64,000 bases of DNA from Sulfurospirillum arcachonense DSM 9755 (lineage in GTDB: Bacteria; Campylobacterota; Campylobacteria; Campylobacterales; Sulfurospirillaceae): assembly GCF_000597725.1 (NCBI RefSeq), contig NZ_JFBL01000003.1, positions 124,001-188,000 on the forward strand. The letters are read 5' to 3'. The notes beneath the pieces were generated by a model. That model had not been told where the DNA came from, did not search any database, and was given only the letters and a program-made list of their open reading frames with translations. Shown piece after piece: positions 17,822 through 24,750 of the stretch. The number at the start of each line of letters is the position of its first letter. Position 1 is the first letter of the stretch. Made by a program: the position numbers and the translations under genes.

Positions 17822-19531
17822 ATGGTAGATATTGAAAAAGCAATACAAAAGAAATTTCCAAAGTTTGAGCACTACCCACAGTTTGTAAAAAAGCCATTTA
17901 CATATATGAGTAAAAAACTGATGTATGAAGAAGAGATAAATAGTTTTTTAGAAAAATATAATACTTTGGAAAGTTTTGATTTTATTGAAGCTATATTAGA
18001 GTACTTTGGATTTGGATATAGTATTTCTAATAAAGCAAAGCGTAATATTCCAGCTTCAGGAAGAGTAGTAATTATAGCAAATCATCCTCTTGGTGCTTTG
18101 GATGCACTTAGCCTTATCTCTTTAATTAAAGAGATAAGAAGTGATGTAAAAATAGTTGCAAATGATATACTTATGCAAGTTCCTCAACTTCAATCTTTAC
18201 TAATCCCTGTAGATAATATCTCACAATCTTCTACAAAAGAGCAGATAAAAAACGTATATAAAGCACTTGAAAATGATGAAGCAGTTATCATTTTTCCTTC
18301 AGGTGAAGTTTCACGTGCAAGAGTTACTGGTATAAAAGATACGTATTGGCAAAAAGGCTTTTTAAGATTTGCAAAAAAGACAAATTCTCCTATATTACCA
18401 GTTTTTATAGAAGCAAAAAATTCTTCTTTTTTTTATACACTCTCAGCACTCAATAAAAAGCTTTCAGGACTTTTTTTAGTAAGAGAAATGTTTTTGCAAA
18501 GATCAAAAGGAGTAAGTTTTAAAGTAGGAGAGCTTATACCTTATAAAAATATATCAAAAACTGAATTATCTGAAAAAATGCTTGTTAATCTTTTAAAAAA
18601 ACACCTCTATAAAATAAGTAAAAATAAGCCAGGAATATTTCAAACACAAACTTCTATTGCTCATCCTGAAAATCGACAAGAAATAAAAAAAGAGTTAAAA
18701 AATGCAGAGTTTTTAAGTACAACGAATGATGGTAAAAAAATCTATTTAGCAGAGTATGAAAAGAGTCCAACTATTTTAAAAGAGATAGGACGACTTAGAG
18801 AATATAGTTTTAGAAAAGTAGAAGAGGGAACAGGATCTAAAAGAGATACAGATTCTTATGATAAATATTATAAGCATATAGTTTTATGGGATGATGAAGA
18901 GTTAGAAGTGGTAGGAAGTTATAGAATAGGAGAGTCAGGGTTTATAAAACAATATTTTGAAATTGAAGGTTTTTATTCGAGTACACTTTTTAAGTATCAA
19001 GAGTCATTCAATAAGTATCTTATAAACTCTATTGAATTAGGAAGAAGTTTTGTACAACCTAAGTATTGGGGTTCTCGAGCACTTGATTATCTTTGGCAAG
19101 GCATAGGCGCATATTTAGCTAAAAATAGTGATGTAAAGTATATGTTTGGACCAGTTTCTCTAAGTGATATGTATCCTAAAATAGCAAAAAATTTGCTAAT
19201 TACTTTTTATAAACTTTATTTTAGCCCTAAAGAGGAAATAGTTGTTGCAAAAAATAGTTTTTTTATGAGTAAGTTAGAAAAAGAAGAAGCAAGAAACTTT
19301 TTTTGTGCAAATGATTATGCTGCAGATTTTCGTATACTAAAAGAACAACTCTCTCACTTAGGACTTAGTGTTCCTACTTTATATAAGCAGTATGCTGATT
19401 TGTGTGAAGAGGGCGGTATAGAATTTGTGGATTTTAATGTAGATGGAGATTTCTCAAATTGTGTAGATAGTTTTATTATAGTAGATATAGATAAAATAAA
19501 AGAAGTAAAAAGAAAAAGATATATTAAATAG
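17822..19531 (+). CDS. olsF: Bifunctional ornithine-lipid synthase (OlsF-like)
   Basis: A 569-residue fusion. The N-terminal half is a PlsC/OlsA-type acyltransferase with the HX5D-type motif NHPLGALD (87-94) and IFPSGEVSRA (~158-166). The C-terminal half (~310-490) is an OlsB-type N-acyltransferase of the hemolysin/GNAT group, with EIGRLREYSF, VVGSYRIG, IEGFYSSTLF and IELGRSFVQPKYWG. OlsF makes ornithine lipid in two steps: N-acylation of ornithine, then O-acylation. This phosphorus-free lipid replaces phospholipids when phosphate is short, and the gene has a Pho-box-like element and faces phoU, which fits. GAAGGAG precedes the ATG. The amino-acid head group is inferred. Confidence 0.82.
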   Translation: MVDIEKAIQKKFPKFEHYPQFVKKPFTYMSKKLMYEEEINSFLEKYNTLESFDFIEAILEYFGFGYSISNKAKRNIPASGRVVIIANHPLGALDALSLISLIKEIRSDVKIVANDILMQVPQLQSLLIPVDNISQSSTKEQIKNVYKALENDEAVIIFPSGEVSRARVTGIKDTYWQKGFLRFAKKTNSPILPVFIEAKNSSFFYTLSALNKKLSGLFLVREMFLQRSKGVSFKVGELIPYKNISKTELSEKMLVNLLKKHLYKISKNKPGIFQTQTSIAHPENRQEIKKELKNAEFLSTTNDGKKIYLAEYEKSPTILKEIGRLREYSFRKVEEGTGSKRDTDSYDKYYKHIVLWDDEELEVVGSYRIGESGFIKQYFEIEGFYSSTLFKYQESFNKYLINSIELGRSFVQPKYWGSRALDYLWQGIGAYLAKNSDVKYMFGPVSLSDMYPKIAKNLLITFYKLYFSPKEEIVVAKNSFFMSKLEKEEARNFFCANDYAADFRILKEQLSHLGLSVPTLYKQYADLCEEGGIEFVDFNVDGDFSNCVDSFIIVDIDKIKEVKRKRYIK

Positions 19532-19533
19532 TG

Positions 19534-19545
19534 TTTACATGTAAA
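19534..19545. repeat. Intergenic TTTACATGTAAA palindrome
   Basis: A perfect copy in the 16 bases between the stop codons of the convergent OlsF-like and DUF2062 genes; here it cannot be explained by coding. Confidence 0.85.
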
Positions 19546-19547
19546 GT

Positions 19548-20051
19548 TTATTGTTTTTTGTTATCTTTTCTTTTTTGGTAGCGTTTTTCTTTTTTTACTG
19601 AGTGTATCCATAACCAATTGACTGTAAAATAAGTAAAGGTTGAAACTCCAATAGCATATACTAAGGTTCCAAGATATAAAGGAATAAAAATATTGCTAAG
19701 GTTGTTTTCAAACCATTGCATTGTAAGTTCTACACTTGCTACTTCACTTCCTAAAATAAAACTTCCTGTGATGTATTCCATATAGTACATAAAAGGCATA
19801 GTGATTGGGTTGCTTAACCAAACCGCTGTAAAGGCAATGGGGATATTAAATTTAAAAAAAGGAATCATAGCTACGACTGCAAGCATTTGAAAGGGCATAG
19901 GTATGAAACCCCAAAATATACCCACTAACAAACCACGAGTTGTAGCTTTCCTGTTTGATGAGAGATATTCTCTAGGAATATTATATTTTTTTATAAATGA
20001 ATCTAGGTTACTTTTTTTCTTATTTTTTCTTTTAAATACTCTTCTAATCAT
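19548..20051 (-). CDS. DUF2062 membrane protein
   Basis: A 167-residue membrane protein. A basic N-terminus (RRVFKRKNKKK) is followed by ~3 membrane segments and the DUF2062 hallmarks GIFWGFIPMPFQM and NPITMPFMYYMEY, then a Lys-rich C-terminal tail. The family is common, often near lipid or polysaccharide genes, and its function is unknown. It converges on the OlsF-like gene with a 16-base gap holding a perfect palindrome that may act as a weak shared terminator. It is placed next to a lipid-synthesis gene, but no functional link is shown. Confidence 0.85.
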   Translation of the reverse strand: MIRRVFKRKNKKKSNLDSFIKKYNIPREYLSSNRKATTRGLLVGIFWGFIPMPFQMLAVVAMIPFFKFNIPIAFTAVWLSNPITMPFMYYMEYITGSFILGSEVASVELTMQWFENNLSNIFIPLYLGTLVYAIGVSTFTYFTVNWLWIHSVKKEKRYQKRKDNKKQ

Positions 20052-20143
20052 GGAGTGAAGTATATCATAAATATAGTAGTCGTATAATAATAAATAAGAA
20101 CTATGTAAAAGTGTGTTAATGCCATGAAAATATATAAGGAGTC

Positions 20144-20998
20144 ATGATGTTTAGCAAAGAAAAAATCAAAGAGATAGTAACTATATCTTTAATCGCAGAT
20201 TCTTATAGCCTTGGAGCTCATTGGGTTTATGATGAGGAACAGCTCAAAAATTTAGATATTGATTGGGAAAAGTTAAATGCTCCACAAGCTATGTGGCATA
20301 AGGGTAAGAGTGCTGGAGATTTTACACATATTGGTGACCAAGCTTATTGGTTGTATCAGTTTTTACAAGACAAAGAAACTTTTTATCCTTTAGAGTATTT
20401 AACTTTTTGGAAAGAGAAAATGAGTGACTATGAAGGTTATATTGATGGTGCAACAAGAGAGACTTTAGAAAATATAGATAATGGCAAGTTGAGTGGTTCA
20501 AACTCTGATGACTTTTCTGTTATAGGAAGAATGTTTTCTTTGTTACTTGTTTCTAAAACGGAAGAAGATTTTTTAAAAAATGTAAAAAAATTTATAAAGT
20601 TATCACATGATAATGAAAAAGTTATAGAAGTAGCTCTCTTTTTTGCAAAATTACTTTTACATGTAAAGGATTCAAAAAATATAGAAATGAGTATGCGTAC
20701 ACTCTCAGAGCATTTTAGTGAGTATGTCAAACAAAGTGTCAAAGAAGGTATAGATTCCAAAGATAAAGACAGTTTTACTACAATAAGGAACTTTGGACCT
20801 GCTTGTGGGATAGATGAAGGTTTTCGTGGAATTATTCACCTTTTAGTGAAGTATCCAGATGATTTGAAAGAACTTTTAATGCAAAATGCAAAAGCAGGAG
20901 GAGATAGTTCATCTCGTTCTATGATTGCCTCTAGTATATTGACTGCTATAAAGACACAAGAGAGTCTTCCTAAAGATTGGTACAAAATAAATTTATAA
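20144..20998 (+). CDS. ADP-ribosylglycohydrolase-family protein
   Basis: A 284-residue all-helical protein of the ADP-ribosylglycohydrolase/DraG superfamily, with the N-terminal ADSYSLGAHWVYD segment, GDFTHIGDQAYW in place of the usual G-D/TDDT region, and a late AGGDSSSRSMIASS corresponding to GGDTDT. The substitutions in both metal-binding motifs suggest altered metal use or a different substrate from classical mono-ADP-ribosyl hydrolases. Two ATGs lie in tandem (20144 and 20147); AAGGAG spacing favours the second. A terminator follows. A palindrome codes for LHVK. The substrate is unknown. Confidence 0.8.
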   Translation: MMFSKEKIKEIVTISLIADSYSLGAHWVYDEEQLKNLDIDWEKLNAPQAMWHKGKSAGDFTHIGDQAYWLYQFLQDKETFYPLEYLTFWKEKMSDYEGYIDGATRETLENIDNGKLSGSNSDDFSVIGRMFSLLLVSKTEEDFLKNVKKFIKLSHDNEKVIEVALFFAKLLLHVKDSKNIEMSMRTLSEHFSEYVKQSVKEGIDSKDKDSFTTIRNFGPACGIDEGFRGIIHLLVKYPDDLKELLMQNAKAGGDSSSRSMIASSILTAIKTQESLPKDWYKINL

Positions 20999-21010
20999 TT
21001 TCCATATAAA

Positions 21011-21045
21011 AGGCTCAAACTTTATCCAATAGTTTAAGCCTTTTT
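21011..21045 (+). terminator. Intrinsic terminator
   Basis: AGGCTCAAACT (21011-21021) pairs with AGTTTAAGCCT (21031-21041), one mismatch, followed by a T-run. It ends the ADP-ribosylglycohydrolase gene. Confidence 0.85.
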
Positions 21046-21101
21046 ACTACACAAATACTACACATTTCATAAATAATTACTACACACTTAGCCGTTATAA
21101 T
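21044..21101 (+). promoter_or_regulatory. Phased TACTACACA operator and -10 box of the bufferin operon
   Basis: TACTACACA occurs at 21045, 21056 and 21078, i.e. on an 11-base grid with the third unit degenerate (TTCATAAATAA). TATAAT follows at 21096-21101. Direct repeats every 11 bases are the layout bound by PhoB/OmpR-family dimers, and the last copy covers the -35 region as for an activator. Confidence 0.7.
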
Positions 21102-21131
21102 TTCAGTACAAATCAAAACAAGGAAAGAAAG

Positions 21132-21410
21132 ATGAAGACAGGAAATAAGCTAAAATTAGCAGGAATTCTTTTAGGAACAACACTTATTACAGCAACTGCA
21201 GCAGTAGCTGGATCAGGTGATGGTAAATGTGGAGCAGGAAGTTGTGGTGATAAAAAAGTAAAATCTGAAAAGATGATGACTAAAGCTAAAGATGGTAAAT
21301 GTGGAGCAGGAAGTTGTGGTGACAAAAAAGCAATGACTAAAGAAGCAAAAAAAATGAAAAGTGCTAGTAAAAGTGCCGATGCAAAATGTGGCGCTGGTAA
21401 ATGCGGCTAG
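21132..21410 (+). CDS. bufA: Bufferin-type RiPP metallophore precursor (BufA/HvfA-like)
   Basis: A 92-residue peptide. The first ~27 residues are a signal sequence (LAGILLGTTLITATAAVAG); the rest carries three near-identical cysteine modules: DGKCGAGSCGDKK twice, then DAKCGAGKCG at the very C-terminus, giving six Cys, with Lys/Ala spacers between. Small peptides with GKCG-type modules next to an MNIO enzyme are bufferins or HvfA-like products, in which Cys is converted to copper-binding heterocycles; export follows. It is first in bufA-bufB-bufC-doxX, has GGAAAG before the ATG, and has a distinctive operator upstream. Copper as ligand is inferred from relatives. Confidence 0.88.
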   Translation: MKTGNKLKLAGILLGTTLITATAAVAGSGDGKCGAGSCGDKKVKSEKMMTKAKDGKCGAGSCGDKKAMTKEAKKMKSASKSADAKCGAGKCG

Positions 21411-21426
21411 TATTTGAGGTAAAGTT

Positions 21427-22245
21427 ATGAACAACATAAATGGATTAGGCTTAGGGCTTAGAAGAGATTTTTTACAAGAGATTGATGCTGATGGATTTTT
21501 ACCTGATTGGTGGGAAATTGCACCTGAAAATTGGTTTGATATTCCATTTCATCATAGAGAAAAATTTGAAGAAGTGATATCTTTGCGACCAGTAGTTGCT
21601 CATGGCTTATCTTTATCAATAGGTTCACATGAACCTATTGATAAAAAGTTTTTAAAACAGATGAAAAGTTTTTTAGATAGGTACAAAATAGAAGACTATT
21701 CAGATCATATTAGTTTTACTTCACTTTTGGGTTCACAAACTTATGATTTATTGCCTCTTAGTATGACTAAAAAAAGTATAGAGCATACAAGTGATAAGAT
21801 AAAAAGAGTGATGGATTATATGCAAAGAGAGCTTATTTTGGAAAATGCAACATATTATTATGTTCCTGATTCTGATATGAGAGAAGTTGAGTTTATAAAT
21901 GAGCTTATGGAAAAATCAGGAGCAAAATTGCTTTTAGATGTAAATAATATTTATGTAAATGCGCAAAATCATGGATTTGATGCACATGAGTTTTTAAATG
22001 AACTAGATGTAAGTAAAGCAGCATATATTCATGTTGCTGGACATTATGAAGATGAAGAGTTAGGTATGATTATAGACTCTCATGGAATGCCTGTCAAACA
22101 AGAAGTATGGGATTTTTTAGGTGATACTTTAAAAAAAGTGGATATTCCTGTAATGATAGAGAGAGATAACAATATACCTCAATACTCTGTCATGGAAAAA
22201 GAGTATAAAATACTCAAAAAGGTAGTTAAAAATGCGAGAATTTAA
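21427..22245 (+). CDS. bufB: MNIO (DUF692) RiPP-modifying iron enzyme BufB
   Basis: A 272-residue TIM-barrel multinuclear non-haem iron oxidase. Likely iron ligands lie in AHGLS (H59), SDHISF (H94), LENA (E139), LLDVNN (D171, N174), HVAGH (H206), DSHG (D217, H219) and MIERD (E245). MNIO enzymes install thiooxazole or oxazolone/thioamide groups on cysteines of the partner peptide. It is separated by 16 bases from bufA and overlaps bufC by 14 bases, so the products are made together. Length and the GLGLRRDF start are typical. Confidence 0.93.
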   Translation: MNNINGLGLGLRRDFLQEIDADGFLPDWWEIAPENWFDIPFHHREKFEEVISLRPVVAHGLSLSIGSHEPIDKKFLKQMKSFLDRYKIEDYSDHISFTSLLGSQTYDLLPLSMTKKSIEHTSDKIKRVMDYMQRELILENATYYYVPDSDMREVEFINELMEKSGAKLLLDVNNIYVNAQNHGFDAHEFLNELDVSKAAYIHVAGHYEDEELGMIIDSHGMPVKQEVWDFLGDTLKKVDIPVMIERDNNIPQYSVMEKEYKILKKVVKNARI

Positions 22246-22921
22246 AGCACAAAAAAAGCTTATTGATATTGCTTTTGAAAATGCCAAACTACCGAAAAAT
22301 CACCAAGGCTATAAGATATATAAAGCTTTGGTATTTCATAGATTTTTTGAAGTCTTAAGTAATGCTTATCCTATATTTTATGAAGAAGTGGATAAAAAGA
22401 GATTTGAAAAAATTATTTATGAATTTATGAGGTATGGTGCTAAGAGTGAAGTGATGTGGAAGTTACCCAATGAATTTAGGACTTTTGTAAAAAAACACAA
22501 GAAGTTCCAAGAAATTCCTTATGTGAATGAGCTTTTATGGTTTGAGTGGGTTGAAGTAGCATTGATGATGAGAAATTACAAAAGCCAAAAAGAAAAAAAG
22601 TTTTCTTATTCTAAAAATTATAAATTAAACTCTAGTGTACTTTTAAAAAAGTTAGACTATAAGGTCTTTGAGAAAGAAAGCTATGATAAAAAAGGTGAGT
22701 ATTATCTTTTAGCATATTATGATTTTAATGATTTGCAAGTCTATTATAGAGAGATTTCTTTACCAATGTATATGTTTTTAAAAGAGTTAAACAAAAATGG
22801 CTTAAATCAAGCGATTAATTTGATAGCAAAAAAAAGCAAACAAACGAAAAAAGAAGTAAAAGAGTTTTTTAAAGCTTCATTAGAAGAGTTAATAAACCTA
22901 AGAATTTTAAAAAGGATCTGA
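22232..22921 (+). CDS. bufC: BufC/HvfC-like MNIO partner protein (DUF2063)
   Basis: A 229-residue protein. The N-terminal ~110 residues show the DUF2063 pattern: helical, with HRFFEVLSNAYPIFYEEV and a following FMRYGAKSE segment. A C-terminal ~100-residue domain (~150-229) has a winged-helix-like tail. Partner proteins of this class bind the precursor peptide and present it to the MNIO enzyme. The start overlaps bufB, and DoxX follows after one base. Similarity is weaker than for bufB, but gene order makes the assignment secure. Confidence 0.85.
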   Translation: MREFKAQKKLIDIAFENAKLPKNHQGYKIYKALVFHRFFEVLSNAYPIFYEEVDKKRFEKIIYEFMRYGAKSEVMWKLPNEFRTFVKKHKKFQEIPYVNELLWFEWVEVALMMRNYKSQKEKKFSYSKNYKLNSSVLLKKLDYKVFEKESYDKKGEYYLLAYYDFNDLQVYYREISLPMYMFLKELNKNGLNQAINLIAKKSKQTKKEVKEFFKASLEELINLRILKRI

Positions 22922-22922
22922 G

Positions 22923-23357
22923 ATGTCAATGAAAAATTGTTATTTCAAAGTAGAAAAAATCACAGATAATTTTCAAAGTATTGCATTATTGTTTGCAAGA
23001 CTAACTATAGCGTATGGTTTTTTTGAACCAGCTATGAAAAAGTGGCAAGGTATGGATAATGTAGTGGCATGGTTTGGTTCAATGGGAATTCCTTTTCCTT
23101 CCCTAAACGCTTATATGGCAGCTTCTACGGAAACTTTAGGAGTAGTTTTACTTACGTTTGGATTGTTTACGAGACTTATATCTATACCACTTATAGTAAT
23201 TATGTTAGTAGCTATATTTTTAGTGCATTTTCAAAATGGTTTTAGTGCAGCAGCAAATGGATTTGAAATACCATTTTATTATATGTTGTTTTTGATGATT
23301 TTTACATCTTTTGGAGCAGGTAAGATAAGTTTGGATAATTTTTTCTTTAAAAAGTAG
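22923..23357 (+). CDS. DoxX-family membrane protein of the bufferin operon
   Basis: A 144-residue inner-membrane protein with four predicted helices, starting LLFARLTIAYGFFEPAMKKW, typical of DoxX/BufD/HvfD. DoxX proteins accompany many MNIO operons; proposed roles are electron supply from the quinone pool or handling of the metal-peptide complex, neither proven here. It is the last gene of the operon and ends before a clear shared terminator. GAG lies just before the ATG. Confidence 0.88.
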   Translation: MSMKNCYFKVEKITDNFQSIALLFARLTIAYGFFEPAMKKWQGMDNVVAWFGSMGIPFPSLNAYMAASTETLGVVLLTFGLFTRLISIPLIVIMLVAIFLVHFQNGFSAAANGFEIPFYYMLFLMIFTSFGAGKISLDNFFFKK

Positions 23358-23364
23358 GAGAGTT

Positions 23365-23383
23365 GGGAGTGAAAGTCACTCCC
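23365..23383. terminator. Bidirectional terminator
   Basis: GGGAGTGA (23365-23372) and TCACTCCC (23376-23383), a perfect 8-bp stem between the convergent DoxX and histone-H1-like genes. Confidence 0.8.
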
Positions 23384-23390
23384 TCTTAGA

Positions 23391-23591
23391 TTATGCAGCT
23401 TTTTTAATTACTTTTTTAGCAACTTTTTTAGCAACTTTTTTTGCAGTTGGTTTTGCTTTAGTAACAGCTTTAGTAACTTTTTTTAGTACTTTATCAGCAC
23501 ATTTTTTAGTTATAACTTTTTTAGATACAGCTTTTTTTGTAGCTTTCTTAGCAACTTTTGATACAGCTTTCTTCTTTAGAACTTTAGACAT
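23391..23591 (-). CDS. Histone H1-like Lys/Ala-rich DNA-binding peptide
   Basis: A 66-residue peptide with 27 lysines, many Ala/Val, one Asp, no Glu or aromatic residues, and one Cys (C31). Its KKVAKKVAKKV pattern is that of histone-H1-like tails (Hc1, AlgP type) that coat or condense DNA. Composition could in principle be a false ORF, but a GGGG-containing RBS region (AAAAGGGGAC) lies ahead of the ATG and stop/terminator placement is sensible. It is divergent from a small regulator that also has a Lys-rich tail. It probably acts in the nucleoid; the trigger is unknown. Confidence 0.7.
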   Translation of the reverse strand: MSKVLKKKAVSKVAKKATKKAVSKKVITKKCADKVLKKVTKAVTKAKPTAKKVAKKVAKKVIKKAA

Positions 23592-23718
23592 GTTATGTCC
23601 CCTTTTAATTTAATTTTTAATTACTAATAGTAATAAATTATAGTAATTGTATACTTTTTATTCTTTTTTGTCAAGAAATAAGTTATAATTATAAGAGATT
23701 ATGGTGAAGGATGAGGAA

Positions 23719-24003
23719 ATGACTTTTATAGAGTTTAAAAAATATTTATTAGAGGCAGAAATAACATTGCCTAAATTTAGTAAATTAATTAAAGTAAGTG
23801 AAAAAAATATTCAATCGTATAAGAAAAAAGGTGAAGTTCCAAATACTATAGCTGTTATAGTAAAAAGTTTTTCAAAAATGCATGAAGTTGGTATTGATTA
23901 CCGTAGTAGCATAGAAGAATTAGAACTTGTTGCAAAAGTAAAAAAAGGTGCAGGATTTGCAAAAAAAGCTGAAAAAGTTAAAAAAGAAGAGAAAGCCTTT
24001 TAA
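23719..24003 (+). CDS. Small XRE-like DNA-binding protein
   Basis: About 94 residues. The N-terminal ~60 residues form a helix-turn-helix-like fold (FKKYLLEAEITLPKFSKLIKVSEKNIQSYKKKGEVP, in two blocks), resembling phage/XRE regulators; the C-terminus is a Lys/Ala-rich tail. The ATG at 23719 is preferred over 23701 because a TATAAT box at 23684-23689 would leave almost no leader for the earlier start, and AAGGA sits eight bases before 23719. Divergent to the H1-like peptide, possibly its regulator. Function is unknown. Confidence 0.65.
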   Translation: MTFIEFKKYLLEAEITLPKFSKLIKVSEKNIQSYKKKGEVPNTIAVIVKSFSKMHEVGIDYRSSIEELELVAKVKKGAGFAKKAEKVKKEEKAF

Positions 24004-24016
24004 CGTATACATGTAG

Positions 24017-24083
24017 ACTACACATAAAAATACTATAATAGAATTCAATAAAGACAGAACTTATAAGAATGTGTTTCTTATAA
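24017..24083 (+). promoter_or_regulatory. Promoter region of the two-component operon with shared ACTACACA element
   Basis: ACTACACA at 24017-24024 and TATAAT at 24034-24039 have the same 17-base offset as in the bufA promoter. Downstream, TTATAAGAA (24061-24069) and TTCTTATAA (24075-24083) form a perfect 9-bp dyad touching the AAAGGA RBS. Confidence 0.65.
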
Positions 24084-24093
24084 AGGAAAAACA

Positions 24094-24750
24094 ATGAAAA
24101 TTTTATTATTAGAAGACGATTTGATTTTATCAGATATTTTAACACACCATTTAAGAGAAAGTGGTTTTGAAGTTATACATGTAGAAGATGGAGAGAGTGC
24201 ATTGGAATGTGCTACTGAATCTAAGTTTGATTTAATGCTTTTGGACATAAATGTTCCGAAAAAAAGTGGACTTGAAGTTGTCAAGACTTTAAGAGAGTAT
24301 AACAATACAACCCCAGCAATTATTATAACAGCTTATCACGATACGTCACATATGAAAAATGGTTTTGAAAGTGGTTGTGATGACTATATAAAAAAACCTT
24401 TTGATTTAGAAGAGTTAGATTTACGTATAAAAAATATTCAAAAAAGATTTTCAATAGAGAGTGAAGATGAGATCAAATTGGATATTGATACAACTTTAGT
24501 ATCAACAAAAAATAGGCTAGTTGTTCAAGGTAAAGAGTATCAATTAGCAAATAAAGAGTGTGAAATTTTAGGTTATCTTTTAGCCCATAAAAAAAGAGTC
24601 GTCTCTTCAGATGAGTTGATGCAAAATTTGTGGGAGTATGAATCTATGCCTAGTGATGCTACAATTAGGGTATATATCAAAAATTTACGAAATATTTTAG
24701 GAAAAGATAGAATTAAAACCATAAGAGGAAGTGGGTACTACTTTGAATAA
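24094..24750 (+). CDS. OmpR-family response regulator near the bufferin operon
   Basis: A 218-residue regulator with receiver domain (E7/D8/D9 pocket, phospho-acceptor D51 in LLLDINVP, T79, K101 in YIKKPF) and C-terminal winged helix ending KTIRGSGYYFE. AAAGGA precedes the ATG. It overlaps the kinase gene by 20 bases, so the pair is co-translated. Its promoter carries the ACTACACA element also found three times in front of bufA, so it probably activates both itself and the bufferin operon. Metal (copper) sensing is the obvious hypothesis but is not shown by sequence. Confidence 0.88.
   Translation: MKILLLEDDLILSDILTHHLRESGFEVIHVEDGESALECATESKFDLMLLDINVPKKSGLEVVKTLREYNNTTPAIIITAYHDTSHMKNGFESGCDDYIKKPFDLEELDLRIKNIQKRFSIESEDEIKLDIDTTLVSTKNRLVVQGKEYQLANKECEILGYLLAHKKRVVSSDELMQNLWEYESMPSDATIRVYIKNLRNILGKDRIKTIRGSGYYFE

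Noticed and set aside
23400-23590. Repeating TTTTTTAGCAACTTTTTTAGC-like pattern that could pass for a tandem DNA repeat
   Set aside because: It is the codon-level echo of the KKVAKKVAKK peptide repeat in the histone-like gene, with variable unit length.
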